Source of the DNA: Lysinibacillus agricola
GTDB lineage: Bacteria; Bacillota; Bacilli; Bacillales_A; Planococcaceae
Direction: 5' to 3'
Assembly (NCBI RefSeq): GCF_016638705.1
Contig: NZ_CP067341.1
Span: 2,111,501 to 2,175,500 of the forward strand
DNA: 64,000 nt
Positions within the stretch are counted from its first letter, which is position 1, and every line of letters starts with the position of its first letter. Below the pieces are notes generated by a model, which did not search any database, was not told the origin of the DNA, and was given only the letters and a program-made list of their open reading frames with translations. Both the position numbers and the translations under genes were made by a program. This document shows, piece after piece, positions 42,192 through 52,169 of the stretch.

Positions 42192-42800
42192 GTGAGTCCC
42201 TTCAATAAAAAATTAGATGTGCAAAACGAGAAAAATAAAGAAGTAAAGGAGCAAATTTTAAAGGCCGGAAAATCCCTGTTTTCTTCAAGAGGCTATAATG
42301 GGACAACTGTAAGGCAAATTTGTGATGAGGCGAATGTTTCTCTTGCCTTAGTTTCATATCATTTTGGTGGGAAAGAAAATGTTTTTAATGCTTTATTTGA
42401 ACCTCTTCGCCACACCTTTATGAATGCAAATTATGACTTGAATGATTCATTAGATTCGCTCAAAAGCTTTTGCAGAAATTTCGTCCTTTATCGAACTAAT
42501 GAACACGAATTGATTGATATTTTACAGCAAGAGATCGTCATGAATAGTCCTAGATTAGAAATGCTAAAGGATGTTTTTTTACCATCTTGGGAGCAACTTC
42601 GCGCTATTTTAGTAGCCTGTAAAGAGCAAAAGATAATTGATTTTGAATCGATTGATATAGCAATAAATTTTGTTATGGGAACGTTAATGTTCTCCTTTAA
42701 TAATCCATTTTTAAATCGTTCTTCGTTCGATACAACTCCTGAATATATAGCAGATCTTGCAGTAAGCTTCGTATTAGATGGTCTTAAGACAAAAAAATGA
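42192..42800 (+). CDS. TetR family regulator
   Basis: This protein of about 202 residues has an N-terminal HTH (about residues 18-65): KEQILKAGKSLFSSRGYNGT then TVRQICDEANVSLALVSYHF. The C-terminal ligand domain (70-202) is typical of YfiR/CecR-type regulators. The start is uncertain: GTG 42192 overlaps the AGAGGTG site, and an in-frame GTG at 42219 is also possible. Its stop overlaps the dehydrogenase frame, so the two are co-transcribed. It probably controls the operon through the 13-bp repeats just upstream. Confidence 0.88.
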   Translation: MSPFNKKLDVQNEKNKEVKEQILKAGKSLFSSRGYNGTTVRQICDEANVSLALVSYHFGGKENVFNALFEPLRHTFMNANYDLNDSLDSLKSFCRNFVLYRTNEHELIDILQQEIVMNSPRLEMLKDVFLPSWEQLRAILVACKEQKIIDFESIDIAINFVMGTLMFSFNNPFLNRSSFDTTPEYIADLAVSFVLDGLKTKK

Positions 42801-42817
42801 AAAAGAAGGTTTTAACA

Positions 42818-43837
42818 ATGAAAGCAGCAAAATTTTATGGAATAAAAGATATCCGTGTCGAAGAAGCAGAACTTTCAGCATTAGAAAATGGAATGGTCAA
42901 AGTAAAAGTTGAATTTGCAGGTATTTGTGGCAGTGATATGCATGAATACGTAGCGGGTGCCTATCCATTCCGTATACAACCAGTACTAGGGCATGAGTTT
43001 GCAGGTGTGGTTGTTGAAGTTGCGGACGGTGTGACACATACAAAAGTAGGTGACCGCGTTGCAGTTGAACCACCAATTCCATGTGGAAAATGTGATAACT
43101 GTAAACGTGGCTACTTAAATCTTTGTAAAAAAGGACAGTCATATGGATATACAATTTCTGGTGGTTTTGCTGAATATGCAGTTATCAGAGAAGAAAATGT
43201 ATATCAATTACCAGATAATATGAGCTTAGAGCTAGGGGCACTTGTCGAACCAACAGCGGTTGCCGTACATGCAGTGCGTCAAAGTCAGCTAAAACTTGGC
43301 GATACAGCAGCAATTTTCGGTGCTGGTCCAATTGGATTATTAGTTTTACAAGCAGTAAAAGCAGCGGGCGCTAGTGAAATTTTTGTTGTAGAAGTTTCAG
43401 ATGAAAGACGTCAAAAAGCACTTGAGTTAGGTGCAACTTATGTCATTAATCCAATTGAAACAGATGCAGCTGCCTTTATCCGTGAAAAAACAAATGGTGG
43501 TGTCGAAGTAGCCTATGACGCAGCTGGTGTTCAAGCTACATTTACAAATGGGGTAAATTCTGTACATCCAGGTGGCGAATTCAAAATCGTCAGTGTTTGG
43601 GAAAGACCTGTTGAATTCAATCCTAACGCAGTCGTTTCACCAGAAGTGAAAATTAGTGGTTCATTTGCTTACGTTAATATATTCCCAGAAGTCATTCGCT
43701 TACTTGCACGCGGCGTTATTGATGGAAATGCCGTTATTACAAGTCAAATTAGCTTAGATGATATTGTGGAAAAGGGCTTTGAAGCACTAGCAAAAGATCG
43801 TAGCCAATGCAAAATTCTTGTGAATATGAATTTGTAA
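42818..43837 (+). CDS. bdhA: Zinc-dependent 2,3-butanediol/alcohol dehydrogenase
   Basis: This 339-residue medium-chain dehydrogenase has catalytic zinc ligands in FAGICGSDMHE and VLGHEFAG, the structural zinc loop CGKCDNCKRGYLNLC, and NAD-binding AIFGAGPIGLLVLQ. It matches (R,R)-butanediol/acetoin reductases of the BdhA type. ATG 42818 is chosen because AGAAGG lies seven bases before it, with ATG 42797 as alternative. Butanediol is the family's common substrate; the TetR control suggests it may instead respond to another alcohol or carbonyl. Confidence 0.87.
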   Translation: MKAAKFYGIKDIRVEEAELSALENGMVKVKVEFAGICGSDMHEYVAGAYPFRIQPVLGHEFAGVVVEVADGVTHTKVGDRVAVEPPIPCGKCDNCKRGYLNLCKKGQSYGYTISGGFAEYAVIREENVYQLPDNMSLELGALVEPTAVAVHAVRQSQLKLGDTAAIFGAGPIGLLVLQAVKAAGASEIFVVEVSDERRQKALELGATYVINPIETDAAAFIREKTNGGVEVAYDAAGVQATFTNGVNSVHPGGEFKIVSVWERPVEFNPNAVVSPEVKISGSFAYVNIFPEVIRLLARGVIDGNAVITSQISLDDIVEKGFEALAKDRSQCKILVNMNL

Positions 43838-43851
43838 TATTATAGAAAAGT

Positions 43852-43897
43852 AGAGTAGCCAAACTTGAAAATGATTGCGTTTGGCTACTCTTTATTT
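43852..43897 (+). terminator. Terminator of the TetR-bdhA operon
   Basis: AGAGTAGCCAAAC and GTTTGGCTACTCT are perfect 13-bp arms with a TTTATTTC tail. Confidence 0.88.
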
Positions 43898-43999
43898 CTT
43901 ATAAACTTATTATATTAATAGGAATACATATAATTGTCATGAAATAATCCCTAGTACTTCATACTTATTTCACTTTTTAACTATATAATTATTTTGCGC

Positions 44000-44202
44000 T
44001 TATCTTCATTCAGTAAATGTTTTTTTATTAAAACTTCCATCTCTAGAGGTGATGGAAGAATACAGATGTGGATATCTTTCAGTGGATACCCAAACATCTA
44101 CTGAATGAAGATAATGCCTCCGGCGGATGTCACGGATTTTGAAAGGAAGAATTGTGCGTCCACAATTCAAAATCCGGACGCAATTACGCCAAGGCGAAAT
44201 TG
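44000..44202 (+). repeat. Dispersed repeat family A, copy 4 (longest)
   Basis: TTATCTTCATTCAGTA (44000) is repeated inverted as TACTGAATGAAGATAA (44099-44114), enclosing an imperfect hairpin. The right module GTCACGGATTTTGAAAGG, GAATTGTGC-type hairpin and ACGCCAAGGCGAAATTG follows. It shows the full two-module structure. Confidence 0.85.
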
Positions 44203-44227
44203 ATTATTATAGATTGGAGAATTCAAC

Positions 44228-45586
44228 ATGAAAAACAAGCTTTACCAAAGCTTTTGGCGAACGCACTTTTATGCAGCACTATTTATTACTCCACTTCTTA
44301 TTTCACTAACACTAAGTGGTATAGGTTTTTTATTTTATACCAATGTTGAAAATCAGTTATATGATAAATACTTTTTTGGTGAAAGTGGAAAAACCGAGGT
44401 ACAATCTATTGATGATGCTGTTAAACTTGCGGAAGAATCATATGCTGGCTATAAAACAAACAAAATTATAGAGTTAGAAGAGCCATACAATACACGTTTA
44501 TCGATGAAAAATGCAGATGGCAAAGAGAAATATGTGTTCTTAGATGATCATAACCAAATTATTGGTGGTCAGGATGCTGATTACACATTTGCAAATATCA
44601 TGAGAAATACCCATAGTTCCTTATTTATTGGTGGGACGGTTGTCAATTATTTAGTCGAATTAGCTGCGTGCTGGGCTATTTTTCTAATGCTTTCAGGCAT
44701 TTACATGACGTTTAAAGCAAGACTACTAAAGAAAACAAAGCAGACAAACAAACGTCAAAAGAGCAGAAAATTTCATGCCCTTGTCGGGACAATTATTACG
44801 ATTCCGATGCTTGTTATTATTTTCACAGGCTTACCATGGTCTGCGTTTATGGGGAAATATATTTACCAAGCTTCACAAGATCATCCATCTTTCGGAACGC
44901 CATTATTGCAGCAACAGCCGCCTACATCTGATGTAAGTGAGATTCCTTGGGCTACTCGTCAAGAAACCCCTCCAACGTCAGATTCAGGACATGCAGCCCA
45001 TCACGGTATGGGGGCAGATATGGGCTATGTTGCGAACCCTAACCAACTAAGTGTGGAAAAGCTACAACATGAAATTGATGCAATGAATATTTCAAAACCA
45101 TACGCTATTATTTATCCTACTAGTGAAGATGGAGTCTATACGGTTGCAAAATCTAGTAACACAGGTGTCACAGGTCTTGATGTTAGTCCGGATGATGAAA
45201 CGACAATGTATTTTGATCAATATAGCGGGAAATTTATAGACAAAGTTGGCTATGAGGACTATGGTATTCTTGCCAAATGGTTCACTTGGGGAATTCCTTT
45301 ACATGAAGGTCATTTGTTTGGCTGGCCAAATAAATTAATCAATTTACTAGTATGTCTAGCATTTTTAGTGGTTATTGTTTGGGGAGTTAGAACATGGCTA
45401 TTACGAAAGAAAAAAGGTATTCTATCTGCACCACCTAAAATCTCTCAAAAGGTTTCCATTCCTTTTATCATTTTCATGATTATATTAGGTATACTGATGC
45501 CATTATTTGGACTTTCTTTAATTGCTGTCGTACTGATTGAAATAATCATAAATTTGGTGTCTAAAAATAAAAAAGAAGCCAATTAA
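44228..45586 (+). CDS. PepSY-associated transmembrane protein
   Basis: This 452-residue protein has membrane helices near residues 15-38, 140-162, 190-212, 375-395 and 415-445, and matches the PepSY_TM family (FWRTHFYAALFITPLLISLTL at the start; WFTWGIPLHEGHLFGWPNK near the end, with conserved His). An extracellular PepSY-like domain lies at 50-130 and a His/Met-containing loop at 255-265 (GHAAHHGMGADMGY). The family is often linked to iron, siderophore or copper handling, possibly as a reductase. A two-component pair follows on the other strand. Confidence 0.85.
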   Translation: MKNKLYQSFWRTHFYAALFITPLLISLTLSGIGFLFYTNVENQLYDKYFFGESGKTEVQSIDDAVKLAEESYAGYKTNKIIELEEPYNTRLSMKNADGKEKYVFLDDHNQIIGGQDADYTFANIMRNTHSSLFIGGTVVNYLVELAACWAIFLMLSGIYMTFKARLLKKTKQTNKRQKSRKFHALVGTIITIPMLVIIFTGLPWSAFMGKYIYQASQDHPSFGTPLLQQQPPTSDVSEIPWATRQETPPTSDSGHAAHHGMGADMGYVANPNQLSVEKLQHEIDAMNISKPYAIIYPTSEDGVYTVAKSSNTGVTGLDVSPDDETTMYFDQYSGKFIDKVGYEDYGILAKWFTWGIPLHEGHLFGWPNKLINLLVCLAFLVVIVWGVRTWLLRKKKGILSAPPKISQKVSIPFIIFMIILGILMPLFGLSLIAVVLIEIIINLVSKNKKEAN

Positions 45587-45592
45587 AATAGT

Positions 45593-45645
45593 AAGCGATA
45601 CTGTATCCTTTATAGAAGAGGAACACAGTATCGCTTTTCTTTTTT
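45593..45645. terminator. Bidirectional terminator
   Basis: AAGCGATACTGT and ACAGTATCGCTT are perfect 12-bp arms with a TTCTTTTTT tail. It separates two convergent genes. Confidence 0.85.
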
Positions 45646-46249
45646 AAAGCCACCCTTTATCACTGGCGACTTGGACTGCTTGTTGTCTTGATTCGACTTG
45701 TAGCTTTTGAATAGAGGTGGATAAGTAGTTTCGAATAGTGCCTTTCGTTAAAAATAATTTTTTACTAATCTCATTTGTTGAGAGGCCTTCTTTAACAAGC
45801 TGCAGAACAGCAATTTCACGTTCATTCAATGGATTCTGTTCCTTCATAAACAACGTGGCAGCTAAATCTCTGCTGACGACCTTTTCACCTTTCATCACTT
45901 TCCTTATTGTTTCAATTAAATAGTCGATCGGTTCATCTTTTAATAAATAACCTTGTACCTCACAATCCATCGCTTTTTGTAAATAGCCAGGGCGTGCAAA
46001 AGTAGTGACAATCATCACCTTGCACGGTAAATTTGCCTGTCTTATTTTTTCAGCAAGTTCAAGACCGGTAAGATTTGGCATTTCGATGTCCAATACACAA
46101 ACATCGGGTAGCTCATGTTGAATATATTCCCACGCTTTTAGACCATCTGAAACTTCTGCAATCACTTCTATATCTGGCTCAAACGACAATAAGGAATTTA
46201 AGGCGCCACGTAACATTTGTTGATCCTCTGCTAATAGTACTCTTATCAT
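45644..46249 (-). CDS. Response regulator, NarL/DesR type
   Basis: This 201-residue protein has a receiver domain (1-120) with phospho-acceptor Asp in VCVLDIEMPNLTG, Thr in IVTTF and Lys in LLKDEP, and a C-terminal LuxR-type HTH (NEREIAVLQLVKEGLSTNEIS). It overlaps the kinase gene by four bases, so the two form a pair. Homologues such as DesR control membrane functions; here a DUF418 gene is next to it, but the target is not known. Confidence 0.92.
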   Translation of the reverse strand: MIRVLLAEDQQMLRGALNSLLSFEPDIEVIAEVSDGLKAWEYIQHELPDVCVLDIEMPNLTGLELAEKIRQANLPCKVMIVTTFARPGYLQKAMDCEVQGYLLKDEPIDYLIETIRKVMKGEKVVSRDLAATLFMKEQNPLNEREIAVLQLVKEGLSTNEISKKLFLTKGTIRNYLSTSIQKLQVESRQQAVQVASDKGWL

Positions 46250-47277
46250 GTAGTTGGCTCCTTTTTATAGTGTTGGATAGGCATTGTTAATGTCACAATC
46301 GTTCCGCCTGTCGGGAAATTGTCAATGGAAGCATTTCCTTGAAGGGCATTCATTCGTTCTTTCATCGATGATAGTCCATTTCCATGCCCTTGGTTATGTA
46401 AGCCGATACCATCATCCACAACGTTTATCTTTAAAATTCCATTAATATAGTTGATATCTATTTGGCATTTTTTTGCTTGACTATGTTTAATAATATTTGT
46501 AGTTGCTTCCCGAAGACATAAGGACAGCATCGTTTCCTCCACACTAGCTAGTAGCAGCTTTGGACAGTTATTTTTTATTTTTATGGAGATATCTGCTGTT
46601 TGTAAATGCTGCTTACAATGTATTAGCTCACTTTCCAACGAAATAAAATTCATATCGGAGACTAATTCCCTTACTTGCTTTAGCGCTGTCCGCGTTGTTG
46701 CTAAAATCTCATTTAGCTCATCTTTAACACGCATTGTATCTTTATCGACTAATTTTGTTGTTAGTTCGGTTTTTATTTTAATCATCGTCAATGTATGACC
46801 AATCGTATCGTGAAGGTCTCTCGCAATACGTTGTCTTTCTTCTTGCTGCACAAGCTGAGTATTTACCTCTGTTAATTCTGATTGTAATTTCTTAGATTTT
46901 TCCACATAATAAATTAACATTGGAAATAGTAGCTGAATGATCATAATAGGTATTAAAACTTCGGTTTTCAATGTGAAAGATGTTTCAGATTCAAACCAAA
47001 TAACGATAAAAAACATAGAGGCAATTGCAATCATTCCTACTGCAATATGCCGCTTAGTTTTAGCTCTACCAATTAAATCAGCAAATGTAAATCCAAAGAC
47101 TAACATTGCAGATCCTTCATAAATACCCAGTATGATAATAAGTGTAAAGCCTAGTAAAGAAGCTAACAGTAAACGCCAATCTTTAAACCATAAAGCAATA
47201 TAGAAGGCTACTAAAAATAAGATAAGGATAGTGATTTTAGCCATTAATGGTAATGGAGAATTCGAACCTAATACCAT
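46246..47277 (-). CDS. Sensor histidine kinase, DesK/NarL-partner type
   Basis: This 343-residue kinase has four or five membrane helices (1-130), a HisKA_3 domain with phospho-His in RIARDLHDTIGHTLTMIK (about residue 158) and a C-terminal ATPase domain (NIIKHSQAKKC, DDGIGL, GNGLSSMKERM). The frame stays open upstream of ATG 47277: codons reading IKIYPRDQAKQYLIID then VVSLIFLF encode a likely first helix, and the reading begins at ATA 47352 after a stop. Either a rare start is used or the original ATG is lost. It should phosphorylate the adjacent regulator. Confidence 0.88.
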   Translation of the reverse strand: MVLGSNSPLPLMAKITILILFLVAFYIALWFKDWRLLLASLLGFTLIIILGIYEGSAMLVFGFTFADLIGRAKTKRHIAVGMIAIASMFFIVIWFESETSFTLKTEVLIPIMIIQLLFPMLIYYVEKSKKLQSELTEVNTQLVQQEERQRIARDLHDTIGHTLTMIKIKTELTTKLVDKDTMRVKDELNEILATTRTALKQVRELVSDMNFISLESELIHCKQHLQTADISIKIKNNCPKLLLASVEETMLSLCLREATTNIIKHSQAKKCQIDINYINGILKINVVDDGIGLHNQGHGNGLSSMKERMNALQGNASIDNFPTGGTIVTLTMPIQHYKKEPTT

Positions 47278-47374
47278 GGTGAATAAAAAAATGAGCGATA
47301 CTACATCTATGATTAAATATTGTTTTGCCTGATCTCTTGGGTAAATTTTTATATGCTACACCAGCCCTTAATGA

Positions 47375-48499
47375 TTATTTACGTGTGACAGCTTGAATGG
47401 TGTGTTTACGAACCCATTCTAATGGACCAAAATGAAAGTGCTTTATGCACATATGGGCGATAAAAATTTGTAGAATGGAAAGGGTAATCCAAATGGCAAT
47501 AATCTCAATGCTATTCAGCTTTCCTCCTAAACCTAAGCCCCAGCCATAGAAAATGACGGATGCCATAATATTTTGCAGGACATAGCAACTTAAAGACATT
47601 TTGCCAACGTCTCCAAGCTTCTTCCATAACCAATCTACCTTCTTGTATTCTATTAGCTTACCTAATATACCAATATAACCAATTGATAGGATTGGTGCAA
47701 ATAAATAACGAACTGGGAAATCAAAAATTCCTCCAGGTATAAAAATAAGAAGATTCAATGGTATCCCAATATAAATACCAATAGAGAATAGCTTTTTTCG
47801 TACTTGGCGGCCATGCTCACTTTGAGAAAATACACCGTTACGCATAAATTTAACCCCAAGTAAAAATAAAAAGATGTTCATTGGAATAATAAAGATTGCT
47901 TCTGCTCTATAGTAAAGAAAATGTGTTAAACGATATTGTATTTGCTCAAACCAAGTGCCGCTTTGATAAAGTGAAACAACTGAATCGATTTCATAGAGTA
48001 CATTGCCTTGCAATGTACTTAATAAAATTAAAAGAATCATAATTGCATGAAAACCACCGAACACATATAAACAACGATTTATCGCTTTATCACCAACTTT
48101 GACGATAATGGCAACGATGATCCCTGTCACAGCATAGCTCATTAAAATATCGTATTCCATTACCAAAGTAAAGTGGATAAGCCCTTCCGCAAATAAAAAT
48201 AACAGTGTCCAAATATACATACCTGGCCAAGCATTTCCTTTTCGAATGGACTGCTGATATTTTAATTCTAGACCGACTCCAAACATAATCGTTAACAAAC
48301 CAAGTAGTTTGCCGTTTACTAAAAATAAAACGGACATTTTTAAAAAGTCATTAAATGACCACCAGCCTGAATAATTATTTGTCATAATAGCTGATGCTTC
48401 ACCGAGATAAGCAAAAATCCAAATATTTGTGCCAAGTGTCCCTAATACTGCAAAACCTCTTAAAATATCAATTAACGGTAGCCTTTGATTATTTTGCAT
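47375..48499 (-). CDS. DUF418 family membrane protein
   Basis: This 374-residue protein has about nine helices and starts RLPLIDILRGFAVLGTLGTN, typical of DUF418/YeiB proteins. The C-terminal DUF418 region (about 210-365) has the conserved GRMSLSCYVLQN-like motif (read VGKMSLSCYVLQNI). Function is unknown, although some relatives are acyltransferase-like. The kinase gene lies downstream in the same direction with about 100 bases between. Confidence 0.87.
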   Translation of the reverse strand: MQNNQRLPLIDILRGFAVLGTLGTNIWIFAYLGEASAIMTNNYSGWWSFNDFLKMSVLFLVNGKLLGLLTIMFGVGLELKYQQSIRKGNAWPGMYIWTLLFLFAEGLIHFTLVMEYDILMSYAVTGIIVAIIVKVGDKAINRCLYVFGGFHAIMILLILLSTLQGNVLYEIDSVVSLYQSGTWFEQIQYRLTHFLYYRAEAIFIIPMNIFLFLLGVKFMRNGVFSQSEHGRQVRKKLFSIGIYIGIPLNLLIFIPGGIFDFPVRYLFAPILSIGYIGILGKLIEYKKVDWLWKKLGDVGKMSLSCYVLQNIMASVIFYGWGLGLGGKLNSIEIIAIWITLSILQIFIAHMCIKHFHFGPLEWVRKHTIQAVTRK

Positions 48500-48780
48500 A
48501 ATTTCAAATCACTCTTTCTTTGTTTTCTTACTAAAATCATATGGAAAATCAAAGAAAAAACATATTCACACCAGTCAAAGGTTCTTTATGACAGGTGTCA
48601 TTTTATAGTGTATCAAGAGCTAAGAAAACAAAAAAACAGCAACGCTTTGGCTGCTGATTTTGAATATTTATTTCCTTAACAGTAACGTCTTTGAAAAAAA
48701 CTTAACTGCCATTCGTTTTTGAAGCATGCAAAAACACTTGCAATGGAGGCTTGAAGTAGAAGTCATTTACTATTTTTAAA

Positions 48781-49554
48781 CTATTTAGTACATGAATAAA
48801 TTCTATAGTCGAAAACCCCTTCATACTTTAAGTTCATATCAAAATGTTTATCCATTACTTCGTAAAGTTCATGTTTAATATCCTTCGAGTAATGAAATTC
48901 AGGTATTGAGGAGATGGATTTGTTTTTTTGTATACGAATATTTTTAAAACCGGCCCGTTTTAAGAAAGATATCCAATCCTTTTTCATTGAGAAAGAATCA
49001 AATCCATAAAACTGTTTGATTTCCTTTTCAATTTTCTCTTCAAGTGGTTGATGAATAGTAAATTCAATGGCAATAAACCGACCGCCATTCTTTAATAAAC
49101 GAAAGATTTCTTTTAGGGCATTAGGTTTATTGACAAAAGAAAGCACAGATTCAGAAATAATAAAATCAAATGTATTATCCGGTAATGGTATTTGTTCTAT
49201 AGAGCACTGAATTATTTTTACGGGTAAGCGGTTTTTTTTCATTCTTCTTTGCGCCTTTGCGACCATTATGGAATTGATATCTATACCAGTTACTTTTGCT
49301 TCATATTTGTCAGCTAAATAGGCAGCGGTTTGTCCTGTGCCACATCCTATATCTAAAATGTGAGACATTTTGCTAATGTTCTCGGTCTTGAATATTTCCT
49401 TTGTTAGATTTATACCACCGGGATGTGCCCCTCCAACACCAAATTTGGACAGAAAATCTAGATATTTTGAATTTTGAATCAGAATCCCTTCTTTAGTCGT
49501 ATTTTTGTATAATATGAAATTAAAAATAGTATGGTTCCTGCACAAAGTTGTCAT
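48781..49554 (-). CDS. SAM-dependent methyltransferase, class I
   Basis: The open frame is 257 residues, with SAM-binding HILDIGCGTGQTAAYL and Asp in VTGIDIN, then IPLPDNTFDFIIS and the FRLLKNGGRFIAIE motif, as in UbiE/Methyltransf_11 proteins. The start is uncertain. ATG 49554 has no ribosome binding site, while AAGAAGGG points to CTG 49482 or ATT 49479, from which the typical text IQNSKYLDFLSKFGVGGAHP begins. The N-terminal 24 residues are probably not translated. Substrate unknown. Confidence 0.82.
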   Translation of the reverse strand: MTTLCRNHTIFNFILYKNTTKEGILIQNSKYLDFLSKFGVGGAHPGGINLTKEIFKTENISKMSHILDIGCGTGQTAAYLADKYEAKVTGIDINSIMVAKAQRRMKKNRLPVKIIQCSIEQIPLPDNTFDFIISESVLSFVNKPNALKEIFRLLKNGGRFIAIEFTIHQPLEEKIEKEIKQFYGFDSFSMKKDWISFLKRAGFKNIRIQKNKSISSIPEFHYSKDIKHELYEVMDKHFDMNLKYEGVFDYRIYSCTK

Positions 49555-49571
49555 TACAATAAGAAGAGGTA

Positions 49572-49655
49572 AATTTATCCCGTAAAAACAGCCCGTAAAA
49601 GCCCGATTAATCAGTGGGGATGAAGAAAACTCCTCTTGATTAAAGTTTCATTTTA
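49572..49655 (-). repeat. Dispersed repeat family B, copy 4 (inverted, partial)
   Basis: On the minus strand it reads ATGAAACTTTAATCAAGAGG, then CCCCACTGATTAATCGGGC and TTTTACGGGCTG, matching the left half of the copy at 41822-42005. Confidence 0.65.
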
Positions 49656-49828
49656 TTGCCTTGATGGTATCGTAATATCTATTAGAGGTAGAATAATAAA
49701 TCATTAGATTTCAATATTTTTTGCACAATACATATGTATATTAATTTTCAGCAACTTCTCCGATAGTCTAAACAATAAAAAAATACAGACATATACTAGT
49801 TAAAAGATATCTGATAGGGGGTGAATTG

Positions 49829-50074
49829 ATGCCATTTTATCCGCCTAATTCTAGAATGAGACCATTCCCACCACCAAGAAATAGACAAAGTTTTGGCCCA
49901 CCTATTCGAGGTAGAAGGGAGCAACCTTTCTTTTACCCTAATCAACAACCCAGAACTTCTAGATTTGGAAGATTACCAGAGCATTTAAATACAATTATGG
50001 GCCATGCGGGAACAATAACAAATGGAGTTGGTATGTTAAGACAAATGGGATCATTTTTGAATTTCTTTAGGTAG
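49829..50074 (+). CDS. Small Pro/Arg-rich protein, YppG-like
   Basis: This 81-residue protein has a Pro/Arg/Phe-rich head (MPFYPPNSRMRPFPPPRNRQ) and a hydrophobic tail, LPEHLNTIMGHAGTITNGVG followed by MLRQMGSFLNFF. The tail resembles YppG-family spore-coat-type proteins of Bacillus, which end in a similar VGHAGTVxNGVxxxRQxG pattern. ATG 49829 follows AGGGGGTGA. Sporulation expression is inferred. Confidence 0.65.
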   Translation: MPFYPPNSRMRPFPPPRNRQSFGPPIRGRREQPFFYPNQQPRTSRFGRLPEHLNTIMGHAGTITNGVGMLRQMGSFLNFFR

Positions 50075-50153
50075 TTTTTTTCGATGGAACGGAGTCCGCC
50101 TTTATAAAAATTAGCAAAAAAGCTTGGGGCATTGTTAGTGTTGAGCTTAATCT

Positions 50154-50190
50154 AAACCCCTCTTAAGAGTAAATTCTTAAGAGGGTTTAT
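50154..50190 (+). terminator. Terminator after the YppG-like gene
   Basis: AAACCCCTCTTAAGA and TTCTTAAGAGGGTTT form a long stem with a short loop and T-rich tail. It may also serve the pseudogene on the other strand. Confidence 0.85.
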
Positions 50191-50204
50191 TGTGATCATG
50201 ACGT

Positions 50205-51219
<1,015 letters not shown>

Positions 51220-51256
51220 TTATATCGCACATCCTTAAAAAATAATAAAAAAGTAT

Positions 51257-51285
51257 TTGACAAAACCTTATAGGAAAACTAGACT
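51257..51285 (+). promoter_or_regulatory. Promoter of the siderophore ABC operon
   Basis: TTGACA (51257-51262) and TAGACT (51280-51285) are spaced 17 bases. The Fur box begins 10 bases later. Confidence 0.65.
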
Positions 51286-51294
51286 AATTTTAGT

Positions 51295-51313
51295 GATAAT
51301 GATTATCATTATC
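51295..51313 (+). promoter_or_regulatory. Fur box
   Basis: GATAATGATTATCATTATC is an 18 of 19 match to the Fur consensus and covers the expected transcription start. A further half-site AATCATTATCA follows at about 51318. Iron repression of the operon is expected. Confidence 0.92.
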
Positions 51314-51366
51314 GGAGAATCATTATCATAGCATGGAAAGAAGAAAAAGGAAAGAGAGGTTACGTT

Positions 51367-52155
51367 GTGCGTTTACAAGTTGAATCGATTCGTATCGGCT
51401 ATGAGAACAAAACGATTGTGCATGATTTGTCGCTACAAATTCCAGACGGTAAAATAACGACCATTATTGGTTCTAATGGCTGTGGTAAATCTACACTTTT
51501 AAAGGCTATTACAAGAATTTTGAAGCATAAGAGTGGACAAGTCATTTTAGACGGTCAAAATATTTCCGAGATGAATACAAAAGAATTAGCGAAAGAGCTG
51601 GCCATATTACCACAAAGTCCAGAAAGTGCACATGGTTTAATTGTGGAAGAGCTTGTATCCTACGGTCGATTTCCATATCAAAAGGGCTTCGGTAATTTAT
51701 CGCAAAAGGATAAAGAAATGATTGACTGGGCCTTAAAGGTAACTAAAACGGATGACTTTCGTCAGGATACAGTTGATGCCTTATCTGGTGGACAGCGTCA
51801 ACGAGTGTGGATTGCGATGGCATTAGCGCAAGAGACCGATATTATTTTTTTAGATGAGCCAACAACTTATTTAGATATGGCGCATCAATTAGAAGTTTTA
51901 GAATTACTTTACAAGCTAAACGAAGAAGAAGGACGCACAATTGTCATGGTGCTACATGATTTAAATCAGGCAGCACGTTTTTCAGATTATATTGTTGCGC
52001 TGTCAAAAGGAGAGCTTGTGAAGTTTGGTACTGCAGAGGAAGTCATTGTACCTGCAGTATTAGAAAAAGTGTTTAATATTGATGCGGTTATTGGTAAGGA
52101 TCCACGGACAGACAGACCAATGTGCATTACATATAACTTACTACAAACAGTGTAA
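51367..52155 (+). CDS. Siderophore ABC transporter ATPase, FecE/FepC type
   Basis: This 262-residue ATPase has Walker A GSNGCGKST, Q-loop LPQSPES, signature LSGGQRQRVWIAMAL, Walker B IIFLDEPTTYLD and LHDLNQA. The spacing and the LDMAHQ motif are typical of the iron-siderophore/B12 class. GTG 51367 follows AGAGAGG. Fur control and the following binding protein and permeases confirm iron uptake. Confidence 0.93.
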   Translation: MRLQVESIRIGYENKTIVHDLSLQIPDGKITTIIGSNGCGKSTLLKAITRILKHKSGQVILDGQNISEMNTKELAKELAILPQSPESAHGLIVEELVSYGRFPYQKGFGNLSQKDKEMIDWALKVTKTDDFRQDTVDALSGGQRQRVWIAMALAQETDIIFLDEPTTYLDMAHQLEVLELLYKLNEEEGRTIVMVLHDLNQAARFSDYIVALSKGELVKFGTAEEVIVPAVLEKVFNIDAVIGKDPRTDRPMCITYNLLQTV

Positions 52156-52169
52156 AAGGAGATTTATTC

